A DNA stretch of 64,000 bases from Sphaerospermopsis torques-reginae ITEP-024 (lineage in GTDB: Bacteria; Cyanobacteriota; Cyanobacteriia; Cyanobacteriales; Nostocaceae): NCBI RefSeq assembly GCF_019598945.1, contig NZ_CP080598.1, forward strand, positions 2,046,001 through 2,110,000, given 5' to 3'. Positions within the stretch are counted from its first letter, which is position 1. The number at the start of each line of letters is the position of its first letter. This document shows, one piece after another, positions 1 to 8,926 of this stretch. The notes below the pieces were generated by a model that saw only the letters and a program-made list of their open reading frames with translations, was not told the DNA's origin and did not search any database. The position numbers were made by a program, and so were the translations under genes.

Positions 1-365
1 ATATTGTTTGTGCAGTTTCAAATGAACTAGCTATTGCGCCATATTTGGCAATATTTGACCGGGAATTTTAGATTTTAGATTTTAGATTAAAAACATTTGG
101 TACAAGCCCTGACCACAATCGACCACCAGCTTATTTCTTGTCGGAGTCTTTTTCAGTAATATATCTATTTAGCTTGTATTAAATACTATATTTGTACTGA
201 AGTTTTAATTAGCGTAGGCGTAGCCCGCCGTAGGCATCGCTCTCCCGGTAGGGTCATCCCACAAAATCCCATTGCTCCCGATTGTTTTTTCAGATCCAAT
301 CTAAAATCTAAAATCTAAAATCTAAAATCTAAAATTTTCTCCCCTATTCCCTATTCCCTAAAATT
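1..365. other. intergenic region with short tandem repeats
   Basis: No coding region is supported here. Heptamer arrays of the TTTTAGA type lie at about 65-88 and of the complementary type at about 298-336, followed by a short CCCTATT array just before the next gene. A GC-richer stretch at about 210-255 resembles the dispersed GCGTAGGCGTAGCCCGCC-type repeat common in heterocystous cyanobacteria; that match is from memory. No promoter was convincing. Confidence 0.6.
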
Positions 366-752
366 ATGACTACTTCATCCATACCCAACGCCCTATCTAC
401 AGTTGAACTCAAGCCAAGTTACAACATCCCTATTGTGTTAGTGCTTGGTTCTATTCCCCTACTGCTGTTGCAACCTTGGATTGGAGGAGCGATCGCTCTG
501 CTAGGATTATTTTTAATGTTGCAAGCTGTAACCTTGCGGTTTCAATTTACTGCTACTGATTTTGATCTTTACCGGGGTGAAAAGTTAATTCGGCGTTTTC
601 CTTACCGAGAATGGCAAAACTGGCGGATTTTCTGGGACAGAGTTCCCATTTTGTTTTACTTTAAAGAAATCAACAGCATTCACTTTTTACCGATTTTATT
701 TGACCCCAAGACCTTAAAATCTTGCTTAGAAGAACGTTGTCCCAGAATATGA
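366..752 (+). CDS. DUF3119 family membrane protein
   Basis: This is a 128-residue protein. Two adjoining hydrophobic segments (about residues 22-36 and 38-55) are followed by a soluble part with an FRRFPYREW-like region (76-84) and an FDPKTLKSCLEERC-like C-terminus, which I recognise as the cyanobacterial DUF3119 pattern. The function is unknown; the hydrophobic hairpin suggests membrane attachment. It precedes a DUF3086 gene and plsY on the same strand, an order I recall from other Nostocales, but the gaps are repeat-filled and do not prove an operon. The start ATG follows directly after a repeat tract, so regulatory DNA cannot be separated from the repeats. Confidence 0.85.
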   Translation: MTTSSIPNALSTVELKPSYNIPIVLVLGSIPLLLLQPWIGGAIALLGLFLMLQAVTLRFQFTATDFDLYRGEKLIRRFPYREWQNWRIFWDRVPILFYFKEINSIHFLPILFDPKTLKSCLEERCPRI

Positions 753-1217
<465 letters not shown>

Positions 1218-2483
1218 ATGAACCCAGAGGAATCCCAAACTCCAAAACCGATAGATGACTGGTGGGAAGAAACGCCGAATGAAATTTCCACAGATGAAAA
1301 ACAGGGGGAAATATCAGCAAATTTATCGGATGATTCACCATTAGAGACAGAAACATCAACTCCAGCACAACCATCAGCAGCGGAAGTTGATGTAGAGTCT
1401 ACAATGATGAACATAGAAACACAAACAGAAGAAATAGATAATAAATTCCTGGAATCAGAATCAGAAATTAACTCACTATATGCAGTAGCCGCGCAACGAG
1501 TAGCCGAGTTACAGGAAACTGAAGCAGCACTGAAAGCAGAAATATCTCAACTGCAAATTACTTACAAAACCCTTCAGGGACAAGTGAGCGAAACTCAAAC
1601 AGCACTCTCGAAAATGGTGCAAGAGTCCCTTTCTTTGTTAGAACAACGTAAACAGGCATTGCAAATTTCTGTAGAACAACTGGAGCGAAGACAAGAACGC
1701 ATTAGAAATGAAATGCGAACGACTTTTGCAGGTACGTCTCAAGATTTGGCTATTCGGGTACAGGGTTTTAAAGATTATCTCACAGGTAGTTTACAAGATT
1801 TGGCAGCCGCAGCAGAACAATTGCAACTTGTGTCGGCTGTGAGGGAAAAAGAAACAGAAAAACCAGCCGTAAAAGAAGCGAAAAAAGAAGCCAAACCTGT
1901 TGAAGAACAGTCTCAGACTTTGCAATTTGCCCAACAACAATTTCAAGATACAACAAAACAAATTCGCCGTTTAATTGACCAATATCGCAACCAGCCTGAT
2001 TATTATGGTCCTGCATGGCAGCTAAGGCGCACTTTTGAACCTGTTCACGCGGAAAGAGTCTCTAACTGGTTTTTTACTTTGGGGGGACGGGGTGCGCTGC
2101 GGACGATGGGTAGCAGGTTACAGAATATTTTAATTGCTTCGGCGGCAATTTCGATTTTACATAAATTATATGGCGATCGCCTACGTACTCTGATTTTAGC
2201 TAATAGTCCAGAGCGTTTGGGCGAATGGCGACGGGGTTTACAAGATTGTTTAGGTATCGGTCGTCCTGATTTTGGACCAGACAGAGGTGTGGTATTATTT
2301 GAATCACCTAACGCTTTAGCCCAAAAAGCGGACAGATTAGTTAAATCTAATCAAATGCCGTTAATTATCATTGATGATTCTGAGGAGCAAATTAGTTTAG
2401 GCTTATTACAATTTCCTTTGTGGTTAGCTTTTGCACCAGATCCGAAAATGATGCGCGATCGAGATTTTGATGATGATTTTTAA
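1218..2483 (+). CDS. DUF3086 domain-containing coiled-coil protein
   Basis: The protein has 421 residues from the ATG at 1218; an in-frame TTG two codons upstream is less likely. It has a very acidic N-terminus (about residues 1-85), a long Gln/Glu-rich coiled-coil stretch (about 88-170), a Lys/Glu/Ala linker (about 210-230) and a C-terminal globular region (from about 240) with PDYYGPAWQLRRTFEPVHAERVSNWFF and GDRLRTLILANSPERLGEWRRG segments typical of cyanobacterial DUF3086 proteins. No catalytic motif is evident. It ends in an Asp-rich tail. Placement between DUF3119 and plsY suggests a cell-envelope or lipid-linked role, but that is inference. HIP1 sites occur inside the gene, so it is native in composition. 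Confidence 0.85.
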   Translation: MNPEESQTPKPIDDWWEETPNEISTDEKQGEISANLSDDSPLETETSTPAQPSAAEVDVESTMMNIETQTEEIDNKFLESESEINSLYAVAAQRVAELQETEAALKAEISQLQITYKTLQGQVSETQTALSKMVQESLSLLEQRKQALQISVEQLERRQERIRNEMRTTFAGTSQDLAIRVQGFKDYLTGSLQDLAAAAEQLQLVSAVREKETEKPAVKEAKKEAKPVEEQSQTLQFAQQQFQDTTKQIRRLIDQYRNQPDYYGPAWQLRRTFEPVHAERVSNWFFTLGGRGALRTMGSRLQNILIASAAISILHKLYGDRLRTLILANSPERLGEWRRGLQDCLGIGRPDFGPDRGVVLFESPNALAQKADRLVKSNQMPLIIIDDSEEQISLGLLQFPLWLAFAPDPKMMRDRDFDDDF

Positions 2484-2489
2484 TTATAG

Positions 2490-2729
2490 GGAATAGGGAA
2501 TAGGGACTGGTGACTGGTGACTGGGGAAAAAAATTTTAGATTTTAGATTTTAGATTTTAGATTGAAGTTAACAAAAACAATCCAAAATCCAAAATCCAAA
2601 ATCCAAAATCCAAAATAAATAACTCCTGACTCCTGACTCCTGACTCCTGATAGCGAAGCGTGGCGTTAGCCATACTTCTGAACTTCTGAACTTCTGAACT
2701 TCTGAACTTCTGAACTTCTGAACTTCTAA
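2490..2729. repeat. composite short tandem repeat block
   Basis: Five different heptamer or near-heptamer arrays lie back to back in the gap before plsY: AGGGAAT, GACTGGT, TTTTAGA, TCCAAAA and CTCCTGA. An array of about seven copies of GAACTTCT completes the block. A dispersed segment with GCGAAGCGTGGC separates two arrays. This is the strongest example in the first 10 kb of the repeat family known as STRRs in heterocystous cyanobacteria. Confidence 0.9.
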
Positions 2730-2736
2730 TAAAATT

Positions 2737-3417
2737 ATGACTATTTGGTTGACTTTGTGTGGGTTAGTGGTTTTCTTAGCTTACCTATTGGGTTCTTTTC
2801 CCACTGGATATCTTGCAGGTAAGTTATTAAAAGGTATTGATATTCGGGAAGTTGGTTCTGGTTCAACTGGTGCAACAAATGTCCTGAGAACTTTGGGTAA
2901 AGGTCCGGGGGCTTTTGTGTTATTGGTTGATTGTTTGAAGGGAGTTTTGGCAATAAATCTGGTTTATGCTTTATTCAATTTTGCTCTTGGTTATAATGTC
3001 ATACCTGCAAATTTAGATGTGCAATTATGGCAACCTTGGTTAGTAACTTTGGTTGGTTTAGGGGCAATTTTAGGACATAGTAAATCAATCTTTTTAGGTT
3101 TTACTGGTGGTAAGTCTGTCGCTACCAGTTTGGGTATTTTATTAGCCATGAATTGGCAAGTTGGTTTGGCTACTTTGGGTGTTTTTGGTATAGTTATTGC
3201 TATATCTAAGATCGTTTCTTTAAGTTCTATTTCTGGTGCGGTTGCTGTTTCTATTTTGATGGTGGTTTTCCAGCAACCTTTAGCTTATGTTTTGTTTAGT
3301 ATTGCTGGGGGTTTATATGTAATTATTCGTCATCGCAGTAATATTGAAAGGTTGCTTGCAGGTACAGAACCCAAAATTGGCCAGAAGGTAGAAACTGAAT
3401 CTAAACAAACTGCATAG
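2737..3417 (+). CDS. plsY: glycerol-3-phosphate acyltransferase PlsY
   Basis: PlsY is an integral membrane enzyme that transfers the acyl group of acyl-phosphate to sn-glycerol-3-phosphate, the first step of phosphatidic acid synthesis. The 226-residue length fits the family. The motifs are visible: GSFPTGYLAGKLLKGIDIREVGSGSTGATN near residues 19-50, GHSKSIFLGFTGGKSVATSLG near 112-132, and a C-terminal IIRHRSNIERLLAGTEPKIG. About five or six hydrophobic segments alternate with these cytoplasmic loops. It ends just before two hairpins that should stop transcription. The start ATG directly follows a GAACTTCT repeat array, so its ribosome binding site is not standard. Confidence 0.97.
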   Translation: MTIWLTLCGLVVFLAYLLGSFPTGYLAGKLLKGIDIREVGSGSTGATNVLRTLGKGPGAFVLLVDCLKGVLAINLVYALFNFALGYNVIPANLDVQLWQPWLVTLVGLGAILGHSKSIFLGFTGGKSVATSLGILLAMNWQVGLATLGVFGIVIAISKIVSLSSISGAVAVSILMVVFQQPLAYVLFSIAGGLYVIIRHRSNIERLLAGTEPKIGQKVETESKQTA

Positions 3418-3472
3418 CTGGGAATGAATTCCCAGTCTAATAGCGAAAGTCGGCTTCAGCCGACTAGAATAT
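3418..3472 (+). terminator. tandem hairpins after plsY
   Basis: Two inverted repeats follow the plsY stop: CTGGGAAT/ATTCCCAG at 3418-3435, and AGTCGGC-TTCA-GCCGACT at 3448-3465 followed by an AT-rich run with TTTTTATTTT. The second has the form of a Rho-independent terminator. Confidence 0.65.
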
Positions 3473-3565
3473 TTTTATTTTGATGAGAATATGGGGATTA
3501 AGAATAAAGCCAGAAAAGCTTGTAGCATGAAAGATACAATTGCGTTATCACAAGCGGTTTAACAG

Positions 3566-4429
3566 CTAATTACGCTCACCATTAATTTGCTCTATGAATT
3601 CACAAACAATTCGTTCAGCATCTTGTCTGATTGATTCAGCAGAATAAAAATACATTTGAATTTTGGCTTTAGCCAGACGGTTACGCTTATTATTATCTAA
3701 TTCTGCTTGTTCTGGTAAATTATGTTGTTTTCCATTTACTTCTAAAATTCCCCATTTACCATTAATACAAATGAGAAAATCGGGATACATATTAACATTT
3801 GTACCATCAACTAAAACACGGGCAAGACAATTTGGGAAATAAACCAATTTTAGATTATCCCTGGTTTTTTTTACTTTTTCTAAAGCTTGAGCTAACAGCA
3901 TCTCTTCCATTGAAGCAAAACGCATATTATTCCAAGAAACTAATTTTTCTTCACGAATAAATTTACCCTGATTTAGTGATTCTCCAGACTTTAAAATATT
4001 TAAAAAATCCTGTCTCCAGGTTTCCGTTGCTGTAATCCGTTGAGCCATTAAATCAAATGTATATATATAAGGTATGGCACCATCTTTACTTGGTTGCATA
4101 GAAAGTTCAATTGCTTCTTTTAATAAAATTGTTACATCCTTATCAATCTTATGTAGTAGTGAAGATTCAATATATAAAATAACACTACATCTCCACATAT
4201 ATTTTTGCTTGTCATGAATATAATCTAAAGATGGAGTTTCAAAATCGGGAATTTCCTGATCATCGTATTCTTTATAGACATCCCAATGTTCCCAAATTTG
4301 TAATTCTGAAAGTACAAGTATTATACAAAGCTCATTTTGTCCCTTAGAACGTAGATAGTTAAAAGCCGTAGCCAGTGTATCATTACAATATTGTTCTGAT
4401 TGTTCTATTTTTCTTATATACTGTGACAT
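3566..4429 (-). CDS. hypothetical protein with PD-(D/E)XK nuclease-like C-terminus
   Basis: The protein has 287 residues and its N-terminal 170 residues match no family I recognise. The C-terminal part has FASMEEMLLAQAL (171-183), then PDFLI (216-220), ILEVNGKQH (228-236) and a basic helix. PD...E-x-x-x-K/H spacing with EVNGKQH in place of the EVDG-x-H of DUF559/Vsr-like nucleases suggests a restriction-endonuclease fold; this is inference from motif spacing. It stands alone between convergent plsY and same-strand crtR, with about 95 bp upstream of unknown control. Its composition matches the neighbours. Confidence 0.6.
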   Translation of the reverse strand: MSQYIRKIEQSEQYCNDTLATAFNYLRSKGQNELCIILVLSELQIWEHWDVYKEYDDQEIPDFETPSLDYIHDKQKYMWRCSVILYIESSLLHKIDKDVTILLKEAIELSMQPSKDGAIPYIYTFDLMAQRITATETWRQDFLNILKSGESLNQGKFIREEKLVSWNNMRFASMEEMLLAQALEKVKKTRDNLKLVYFPNCLARVLVDGTNVNMYPDFLICINGKWGILEVNGKQHNLPEQAELDNNKRNRLAKAKIQMYFYSAESIRQDAERIVCEFIEQINGERN

Positions 4430-4523
4430 TTTGAACCTCAGATTTTGACTTAGAAATTAACTATTAATAAAATTCATTTTTAATAGTGGGTTAAACAGTC
4501 GTTAACCCACCGTAAATATTTAC

Positions 4524-5414
4524 CTATTCTTTGTGGTGATGAAAGCGAATACCTATGAAAATATCATAGACAAACTCAAAGAAGTCCTTTTTCTGCAATA
4601 ACCCTGAAGTCTGAGGACTACCTTTTTCATCTAACAGCGGTTTCATCAAATAGTAAGTGGGTTGGTAATTATACCAAGGAATTGAAGGCCACAAATGATG
4701 AATGAGGTGGTAATTCTGTCCTAAAATCAGGATGTTGAGAATTTTACCAGGATATACGCGGGCATTTTTCCAGCGATCGCGCTCAACAAAGGGACGATGG
4801 GGTAAATAATCAAAAAATAACCCTAGTGCTATTCCCACTATAAACGCTGGAATAAACCAAAAATTGAGAATATAGCCCAAAAAGTTATATTGGACGGAAA
4901 TATAAACAATAGAAACTACAATCAAACGGCTAATAAACCATTCTAGTAGCTCATATTTGCGCCACAATCGCCGTTGAAAGAAAAATACTTCATGGTACAA
5001 AAACCGCACTGCTATCAACCACAATGGACCACCTGTAGAAACATAATGATCTGGGTCGTCTTTGGGGTGATTGACGTTACCATGATGCTGAAGATGTACT
5101 CGTGTAAATACTGGAAAAGCAAAAGCCAAAATCAGGGCGCTACCATGCCCTAACATCGCATTAATCACCCGGTTACGATGGGCGGACTGATGACAAGCAT
5201 CATGAATAATCGTCCCAGAACAGTGTAAAGCCAGAGTGTTAATGCTAAAACATAGCCAATGCGGCCATTCCCATACCCAGTAACCAAAGTTGGAAAATAC
5301 CAACATTGTCACTACTGCAAAAAATAGCAGCATTGTGGGATTAAAATCCCCAGGAGGTGCTAAAAGTTCTTTGGGCGGGATTGTCAGCGGCTTTTGTGCC
5401 TCCGACGTAAGCAT
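4524..5414 (-). CDS. crtR: beta-carotene hydroxylase CrtR
   Basis: CrtR is a di-iron membrane hydroxylase of the fatty-acid-desaturase superfamily that adds 3-hydroxyls to carotenoid rings (zeaxanthin pathway). Three His boxes are visible in the 296-residue protein: HDACHQSAH (about 71-79), HLQHHGNVNH (about 107-116) and HLIHH (about 236-240), with hydrophobic segments between. The start is placed at the ATG at 5414 because AAGGAG lies six bases upstream; an upstream in-frame TTG at 5435 is less credible. It is transcribed alone. Substrate specificity (beta-carotene versus deoxymyxol) cannot be read from sequence. Confidence 0.92.
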   Translation of the reverse strand: MLTSEAQKPLTIPPKELLAPPGDFNPTMLLFFAVVTMLVFSNFGYWVWEWPHWLCFSINTLALHCSGTIIHDACHQSAHRNRVINAMLGHGSALILAFAFPVFTRVHLQHHGNVNHPKDDPDHYVSTGGPLWLIAVRFLYHEVFFFQRRLWRKYELLEWFISRLIVVSIVYISVQYNFLGYILNFWFIPAFIVGIALGLFFDYLPHRPFVERDRWKNARVYPGKILNILILGQNYHLIHHLWPSIPWYNYQPTYYLMKPLLDEKGSPQTSGLLQKKDFFEFVYDIFIGIRFHHHKE

Positions 5415-5654
5415 TAGTAACTCCTTTTCTGTCAAATATTAAAAATATACGACAATTCTTAGTAAAAAGTAAACTTATGTTAATTTCATAGTTCCAAAAA
5501 GCATAGACAAATATCTCATGCTATTTGTTTGGCGGGAATAACCCCAACGGGGCAAACTACAACGCCCACTATCCCTAGACTCAAAGCTGTCGGGACTACT
5601 TTCACTAAAAGACAATAACATTTATTGCCACTTGTATCCAGAAATTTATCTTCA

Positions 5655-6419
5655 TCACCAGTCTACTGGTAAACCCAACTGATCTAAGGTTTTGCCATCT
5701 TGTAATAGCGGATGGATCTGGCTGTCTATATGAATTTGACCACCTGAAAGGACTAAAGCACGTTGGGTCACTTTCCCTAACCACTGTAAGTCATGGGAAG
5801 CAATTAACATTACCTGCACAGGCAACTTTAATAATACTTGGGCTAAATGTCGTCGCCATGCGGGATCAAGTCCGTTGGTTGGTTCATCTAAAATCAGAAT
5901 TGCTGGGTCTAGAGCTAATATTGATGCTAGGGCGGCTAAACGTCTTTGTCCTCCAGAAAGTTCGTGTGCGGAACGGTGAGCATATTCTTCTAAACCAAAA
6001 TCAGCTAATAGTTGTCGTGCTTTGTCAGTTGCTACTGCTGGTGAAACACCATAGTTGCGCGGTCCAAAGGTGACATCTTCCAAAATTGTCGGCATAAATA
6101 ATTGATCATTGGCATCTTGAAAAGTAAAGCCAATTTGCCGACGTATTTGGGGTAAGGTATTTGGTTCTACGGGAATGCCGTTAATAGAAATAGTGCCACT
6201 TTGGGGGTGTTTTAAACCAATGAGATTTTCTAAAAGAGTGCTTTTTCCTGAACCTGTTGCACCCATCAAAGCGACGCGATCGCCTGCATTTAAGGTAAAG
6301 GAAATATCTTTTAATACGGGTTGCTGGTGTGAGTAGGTATACACCAGATTTTTCACCTCAACGACAGAGGTATGAGGATGAAAGATAGAAGTTTGGGGAT
6401 GAGAAGTTAAGGATGTCAA
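5655..6419 (-). CDS. cbiO: cobalt/nickel ECF transporter ATPase CbiO
   Basis: This is the ATP-binding subunit of an energy-coupling-factor metal importer and acts with CbiQ and CbiM, encoded just upstream. Visible motifs are Walker A GATGSGKST, Q-loop FTFQDANDQLF, signature LSGGQRR, Walker B ILILDEPTNGLDP and the switch His in IASHD. The longest reading starts at a TTG (6419), and no in-frame ATG occurs before the Walker A region, so a non-ATG start is likely. It is last in the cbiMQO order, after a tandem-repeat gap. Cobalt versus nickel specificity is not decided by this subunit. Confidence 0.9.
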   Translation of the reverse strand: MTSLTSHPQTSIFHPHTSVVEVKNLVYTYSHQQPVLKDISFTLNAGDRVALMGATGSGKSTLLENLIGLKHPQSGTISINGIPVEPNTLPQIRRQIGFTFQDANDQLFMPTILEDVTFGPRNYGVSPAVATDKARQLLADFGLEEYAHRSAHELSGGQRRLAALASILALDPAILILDEPTNGLDPAWRRHLAQVLLKLPVQVMLIASHDLQWLGKVTQRALVLSGGQIHIDSQIHPLLQDGKTLDQLGLPVDW

Positions 6420-6436
6420 GATTCACAACTCAAATA

Positions 6437-6478
6437 TAGGTAATTGGTAATTGGTAATTGGTAATTGGTAATTGGTAA
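6437..6478. repeat. TAATTGG heptamer array
   Basis: Five to six tandem copies of a TAATTGG-type heptamer sit between cbiQ and cbiO. The array separates two genes that are presumably co-transcribed and would form part of the untranslated region of their mRNA. Confidence 0.85.
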
Positions 6479-6509
6479 AATTCAAACCTGTTGCCTGTTT
6501 CCTGGTGTA

Positions 6510-7160
6510 TTAAAAATATGAACTCAAGGTGATACAAGTAGCAGTTATGCCGATTGTTATTAGTGTAAAACGTTCTTTTGGGTTAAGGGTAGAGTCTATA
6601 GGTAGTTGACCATTGTAACCACGAGTGATCATTGCGCCATAAACTCGCTCTGCTCGGTCTAAAGTACGCAGATACAAAGAGCCGATCATAGCTGCACTGG
6701 CATAACGTAACCATCCTCCAGCACCATTTAAACCTCGTAATTGGGCGCTACGCTGCATTCTGGCTAATTCTGAGAGTAAAATTTCTAGATATTGCCCAGC
6801 TAGGAGCAAATTTTCCTTTAATGGTGCGGGTAGGGGTAAACCTTTGAGGGCGATGCCAAAACTGTGGGGGGGTAAGGTGAGTAAAAAGCTATTCATGACT
6901 ATTAAACAAATGAGCGATCGCACCAGTAAAAAACTCGCTTTTTCCCACCCCAAAGGTAACGCTACCAATGACAGAAAAATCAATTCAGCACCGAGTAAAC
7001 CCCCTAATCTGCGTAGGTCAACCCGGAATATAAATACCCACAAAAGTGCGATCGCTCCATACACCAGCAAATTTGACCAACTATGAGGCTTTAAAAAAGC
7101 TGCCCCAATGACAATGATCAGGGATAATTGCAAGCGTAATGATAAAGAAATCTCCAGCAT
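6510..7160 (-). CDS. cbiQ: cobalt/nickel ECF transporter transmembrane protein CbiQ
   Basis: CbiQ (216 residues) is the T-component that couples ATP hydrolysis to the CbiM substrate channel. The sequence is strongly hydrophobic in the N-terminal half. It carries the cytoplasmic coupling segments ARMQRSAQLRGL (about 133-144) and ERVYGAMITRGYNG (about 171-184), both with the A-R-G type motifs of EcfT proteins. It starts 14 bases after the cbiM stop, so the two are surely co-transcribed. The family call is secure; the metal is not. Confidence 0.92.
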   Translation of the reverse strand: MLEISLSLRLQLSLIIVIGAAFLKPHSWSNLLVYGAIALLWVFIFRVDLRRLGGLLGAELIFLSLVALPLGWEKASFLLVRSLICLIVMNSFLLTLPPHSFGIALKGLPLPAPLKENLLLAGQYLEILLSELARMQRSAQLRGLNGAGGWLRYASAAMIGSLYLRTLDRAERVYGAMITRGYNGQLPIDSTLNPKERFTLITIGITATCITLSSYF

Positions 7161-7174
7161 TATTTAAGGATTAT

Positions 7175-8098
7175 TTAAGCATTTTTAGGTTTCATTACTT
7201 TAGCAATACCAAAAGCCACAGCAAAGCAAGCTGTCGCACCTACCAAACCAGTAATACTTGTACCGATTTGTCCTAAACTTTGAATTTCATAATCAGCTAA
7301 GGGTGTTGGTACTACAACTCTGACTTCTTCGGCTAAATTGATAAAATCCAAGTTTTCTGCTACTCTTTCCAACCCATCTGGCCAACCGGAAGCAAAGAGA
7401 GATAAAACACCTGCAACGAGGAAAATACTCACCACGGGTATCAACCAGCCTCCAAATTTCTCTTCTTCACCTGGTAACAAATCTGGACGTGCTGCGGCTA
7501 AATAGGCTATCACACCCCCAGTAATTAAACCTTCTCCCACGCCAATCAAAATATGTACACCTGTCATTGCAGGTAAAACTATATTCGCTGGTGCTGTCCC
7601 AGAAAGGGCTAACTGAATAGCACAAGCTATGGCTGCTGCAACGACACTAACACCTGCTGCTATACCTGCGGCTAGGGGTAAACGCCCTTTAGAACCACCC
7701 AGTAGTCGCTGTAAGGTCTGGGTTAAGAACCAGGCTACCCAAACACTTATTACTCCCAAGTTGAAAATATTTGCACCCAAGGCAGTAATACCACCATCAG
7801 CAAATAGCACTGCTTGAATGATTAAAACTGTTGCTATACATAACATTCCCGCCCAAGGACTACCCAAAATAATCGCCGCTAAAGCACCGCCGCACAGGTG
7901 TCCGCTAGTACCTCCTGCTACCGGAAAATTAATCATTTGGGCGGCAAAAATAAAGGCGGTGGTTAATCCTAATACGGGAGCGCGACGCACACCAAAAGCT
8001 GTTTGCGATCGCCCAAAGGACACAAATAAAGCTGCTCCACTGGCTAAACTCGTAGCTGCTGCTACTGGAACAGAAATAAATCCATCTGGTATATGCAT
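7175..8098 (-). CDS. cbiM: ECF transporter substrate-binding protein CbiM with C-terminal CbiN-like extension
   Basis: This 307-residue protein begins MHIPDGF; in CbiM/NikM the N-terminal His2 region binds the metal. The CbiM core (about 1-215) is a multi-helix membrane domain with PVAGGTSGHLCGG (about 60-72). The last 90 residues add a helix (WLIPVVSIFLVAGVLSLFASGWPDGLERVAENL), a loop and a final helix, the arrangement of the separate small CbiN/NikN subunit, so M and N appear fused. It heads the cbiMQO run. I looked for a cobalamin riboswitch in the 290 bases upstream and did not see the conserved boxes. Cobalt or nickel is possible. Confidence 0.9.
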   Translation of the reverse strand: MHIPDGFISVPVAAATSLASGAALFVSFGRSQTAFGVRRAPVLGLTTAFIFAAQMINFPVAGGTSGHLCGGALAAIILGSPWAGMLCIATVLIIQAVLFADGGITALGANIFNLGVISVWVAWFLTQTLQRLLGGSKGRLPLAAGIAAGVSVVAAAIACAIQLALSGTAPANIVLPAMTGVHILIGVGEGLITGGVIAYLAAARPDLLPGEEEKFGGWLIPVVSIFLVAGVLSLFASGWPDGLERVAENLDFINLAEEVRVVVPTPLADYEIQSLGQIGTSITGLVGATACFAVAFGIAKVMKPKNA

Positions 8099-8388
8099 GA
8101 AAATCCTTGTTTTTCGCTTTTCTTTACACTAATTTCAGCAATAGAATTACAACTGCAAAAGATAGCATGACAATTCTAAATTTATAGGAAACTAAATTTC
8201 CCCTATATTTACAATGCCCCATTGGAGGATTTTTTGGCAGGTATTTAGAGAATTTTTATAATAAAAAATACATCCAAATTTGTATTTATTTATTAAATTA
8301 TGAATATTTGTATATTTATTGTTTATTTTTGTAAATATTAATTCCTGATTGATTTAATCAGTCAGGAATTTGCAGTGTTTGTGGTTAA
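8099..8388. other. AT-rich leader of cbiM with one hairpin
   Basis: Very AT-rich DNA upstream of cbiM. A strong inverted repeat (AATTCCTGA...TCAGGAATT, about 8340-8370) lies about 240 bases from the cbiM start and next to the stop of the broken ORF on the same strand, so it could end that gene. No riboswitch was recognised. Confidence 0.5.
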
Positions 8389-8589
8389 CTATCTAGAAAC
8401 TAACTGATGAACCAAAAGATCAATCAGAGAAGCTTGATAATAAGGTTGACAAATTGTGTGAATTTTGGCTGGTGAAATATTGCCATTTTTCACGGTAATT
8501 ATGTTATCATAAACATATTGATCATCTTGATCATCAAATAATTGCTCAAAGAAAGCTCAGGAATACTGTAGAAGAACAAGTTGTTGCAT
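8389..8589 (-). pseudogene. short broken ORF with one internal TGA
   Basis: Reading the minus strand from an ATG at 8589 gives ten codons, a TGA, then 55 uninterrupted codons ending at a TAG (8389-8391). The second part looks like protein (FEQLFDDQDD, NISPAKIHTICQPYY, IDLLVHQLVSR) rather than random sequence. If the TGA were TGG the product would be a 66-residue protein. I do not recognise the family. It may be a nonsense-mutated small gene or a fragment of a longer one. Confidence 0.35.
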
Positions 8590-8821
8590 ATAAATCCTTA
8601 GACGATATTTTTCTTCACAATAGATATCTACGAAAATTAAATATGCTTAACCTGAAACCCTTGGTAGGGACAATTCAGGAATTGTCTCTACATCTTTTTC
8701 GGAGAGGTATAATAATAAATTACAAACTTCATATAGGGGAATTTTCAAAGTTCAGACATCTCAAAACAGGTACATTCCTGTTTACTGTCATCTCTCCCTT
8801 GTATTTCTCGATAGTTTACAT

Positions 8822-8884
8822 AATTATTGACAATAATTCCTGATTCCTATACTATACCTAATAGTAATTGCAAATTATTTGCAA
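8822..8884 (+). promoter_or_regulatory. putative promoter with overlapping palindromes upstream of the multicopper oxidase
   Basis: TTGACA (8827-8832) and TATACT (8848-8853) are separated by 15 bases; a second option, TATACC at 8853-8858, gives 20. A perfect palindrome with a one-base centre, AATTATTG-A-CAATAATT (8822-8838), covers the -35 box. A second, TTGCAAA-TTA-TTTGCAA (8868-8884), would lie in the early transcript. The layout suggests repressor binding; AT-rich palindromes of this kind fit Fur-family regulators, which is inference. Confidence 0.45.
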
Positions 8885-8926
8885 CTTCCTGTTTCTATTC
8901 CCTCCCTGTTCCCTCCTCATCACCTC

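Noticed and set aside
8099-8400. Cobalamin riboswitch upstream of cbiM
   Set aside because: The conserved boxes were not found; a lone ACCTGCC on the minus strand is not enough.
8643-8843. 66-codon plus-strand frame before the oxidase
   Set aside because: It crosses a short inverted repeat (GGACAATTC/GAATTGTCT) and the oxidase promoter region and shows no protein character.
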